This document shows positions 6,142 to 6,533 of a stretch of DNA of 6,533 nt, piece after piece. The stretch comes from Treponema sp. Its GTDB lineage: Bacteria > Spirochaetota > Spirochaetia > Treponematales > Breznakiellaceae. The stretch is taken from positions 1-6,533 of the forward strand of contig JAITLF010000401.1 in the NCBI GenBank assembly GCA_031278025.1, given 5' to 3'. Within the stretch, counting starts at the first letter, position 1, and every line of letters starts with the position of its first letter. The position numbers and the translations under genes are program-made. Under the pieces are notes generated by a model, which saw only the letters and a list, made by a program, of their open reading frames with translations, ran no database searches and was not told the origin of the DNA.

Positions 6142-6533
6142 TAAGACACCCCTTCTTCGGCCCGCAATAAATGGCACGAAACCTTCGAAGAGTTTCGACA
6201 GGCTTCATAGGCCCGCGCCTCAAAGGGCCTGTATATGGCGGACCTGGTTATAGCTTCGTTAAAGTCAACTTCGTGGCCGTCAAAATCAGGACCATCCACA
6301 CAGGCGAATCTGGTTTTTCCTCCCACGCTCAGGCGGCAGCCGCCGCACATCCCCGTACCGTCTATCATGATGGGGTTCATGCTGACCGTAGTTTTAATAC
6401 CGTAAGGCTTGGTTACACCGGCGACAAATTTCATCATCACCAAAGGGCCTATGGCGATAACCTCGTCGTACCGTTCCCCCTGGTCAATGAGAAGCTGGAG
6501 CGCCTCGGTTACCAGCCCGTGTCTGCCGTAACT
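6141..6533 (-). CDS. nfnA: NfnA: ferredoxin-NADP reductase-like, NAD(H)-side subunit (C-terminal part; 5' end outside the window)
   Basis: The last 130 residues of a ferredoxin-NADP reductase/PyrK-like protein. Visible are the end of the NAD(H)-binding fold (YGRHGLVTEALQLLIDQG, then DEVIAIGPLVMMKF) and the C-terminal [2Fe-2S] motif. That motif reads D-x4-C-x2-C-x11-C: fragment residues Asp58, Cys63, Cys66 and Cys78 in MIDGTGMCGGC and FACVDGPDFDGHEVDF. In PyrK the first ligand position is Cys; Asp there is, as I recall, characteristic of NfnA. Followed at once by nfnB, this supports the NfnAB assignment over sulfide dehydrogenase or dihydroorotate dehydrogenase electron-transfer subunits, which share the fold. 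The FAD domain and the start lie beyond the right edge, so the operon promoter is not visible. The tail of about 40 residues after the cluster, ending AEEGVS, is of ordinary length for the family. Confidence 0.9.
   Translation of the reverse strand, partial: SYGRHGLVTEALQLLIDQGERYDEVIAIGPLVMMKFVAGVTKPYGIKTTVSMNPIMIDGTGMCGGCRLSVGGKTRFACVDGPDFDGHEVDFNEAITRSAIYRPFEARAYEACRNSSKVSCHLLRAEEGVS
6149..6154 (-). promoter_or_regulatory. Ribosome binding site of nfnB, inside the end of nfnA
   Basis: AAGGGG on the minus strand is seven bases before ATG 6141, within the last codons of nfnA. With the TAATG junction it decides the nfnB start and indicates coupled translation of the two subunits. Confidence 0.75.

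Noticed and set aside
6142..6177. Upstream start for nfnB giving 12 extra residues (MPFIAGRRRGVL)
   Set aside because: The extension lies within nfnA and is unlike the family N-terminus. ATG 6141 has a good AAGGGG site and the classic TAATG junction.
1..6533. CRISPR array, tRNA or rRNA gene, transposase or integrase
   Set aside because: No regularly spaced repeats, no cloverleaf or rRNA-like sequence, and no recombinase motifs were seen on either strand.

Overview
The window looks like a strict anaerobe's chromosome of mid G+C content, with strong purine-rich Shine-Dalgarno sites and overlapping genes. Every gene I can support lies on the minus strand, so transcription runs from high to low coordinates. 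Ferredoxin/NAD(P)H electron bifurcation, a sensor-type [FeFe] hydrogenase and a SpoIIE-type phosphatase together point to a fermentative or acetogenic anaerobe. Clostridia and Treponema, particularly termite-gut treponemes, are the best guesses, but there is no rRNA or housekeeping marker to decide, so the taxonomy is inference.

Right part (6533 to 1821, minus): one tightly packed operon. It starts with the C-terminal 130 residues of NfnA (5' end outside the window). nfnB follows, its ATG sharing a base with the nfnA stop (TAATG). Nine bases after nfnB comes a 569-residue protein with two [4Fe-4S] motifs, an H-cluster domain, a Fes-type Cys4 motif and a PAS domain. This is a putative H2 or redox sensor of the group C [FeFe] hydrogenase type. 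Overlapping it by 8 bases is a SpoIIE/PP2C-type phosphatase. My reading is that the NfnAB complex balances NADH, NADPH and ferredoxin, while the sensor reads H2 or redox state and passes it through its PAS domain to the phosphatase, whose target is not in the window.

Middle (1820 to 348, minus): a 72-base gap with a small hairpin and short repeats leads to a short-chain dehydrogenase/reductase. A small polytopic membrane protein follows, and then a strong intrinsic terminator (14-bp perfect stem plus T5). Neither gene has an obvious link to hydrogen metabolism.

Left end (347 to 1, minus): a coding fragment that clearly encodes the N-terminal [2Fe-2S] and His-Cys3 [4Fe-4S] region of a catalytic [FeFe] hydrogenase (HydA/HndD type) or close relative. 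It begins abruptly right after the T-tract of the terminator. The first 25 or so codons, the start codon and the ribosome binding site of a normal family member are absent. This suggests a 5'-truncated hydrogenase gene left by a rearrangement that put the SDR/membrane-protein block next to the H2-sensing operon, or an assembly join. I consider the sensor/phosphatase pair and this truncated hydrogenase the two points most worth a second look.
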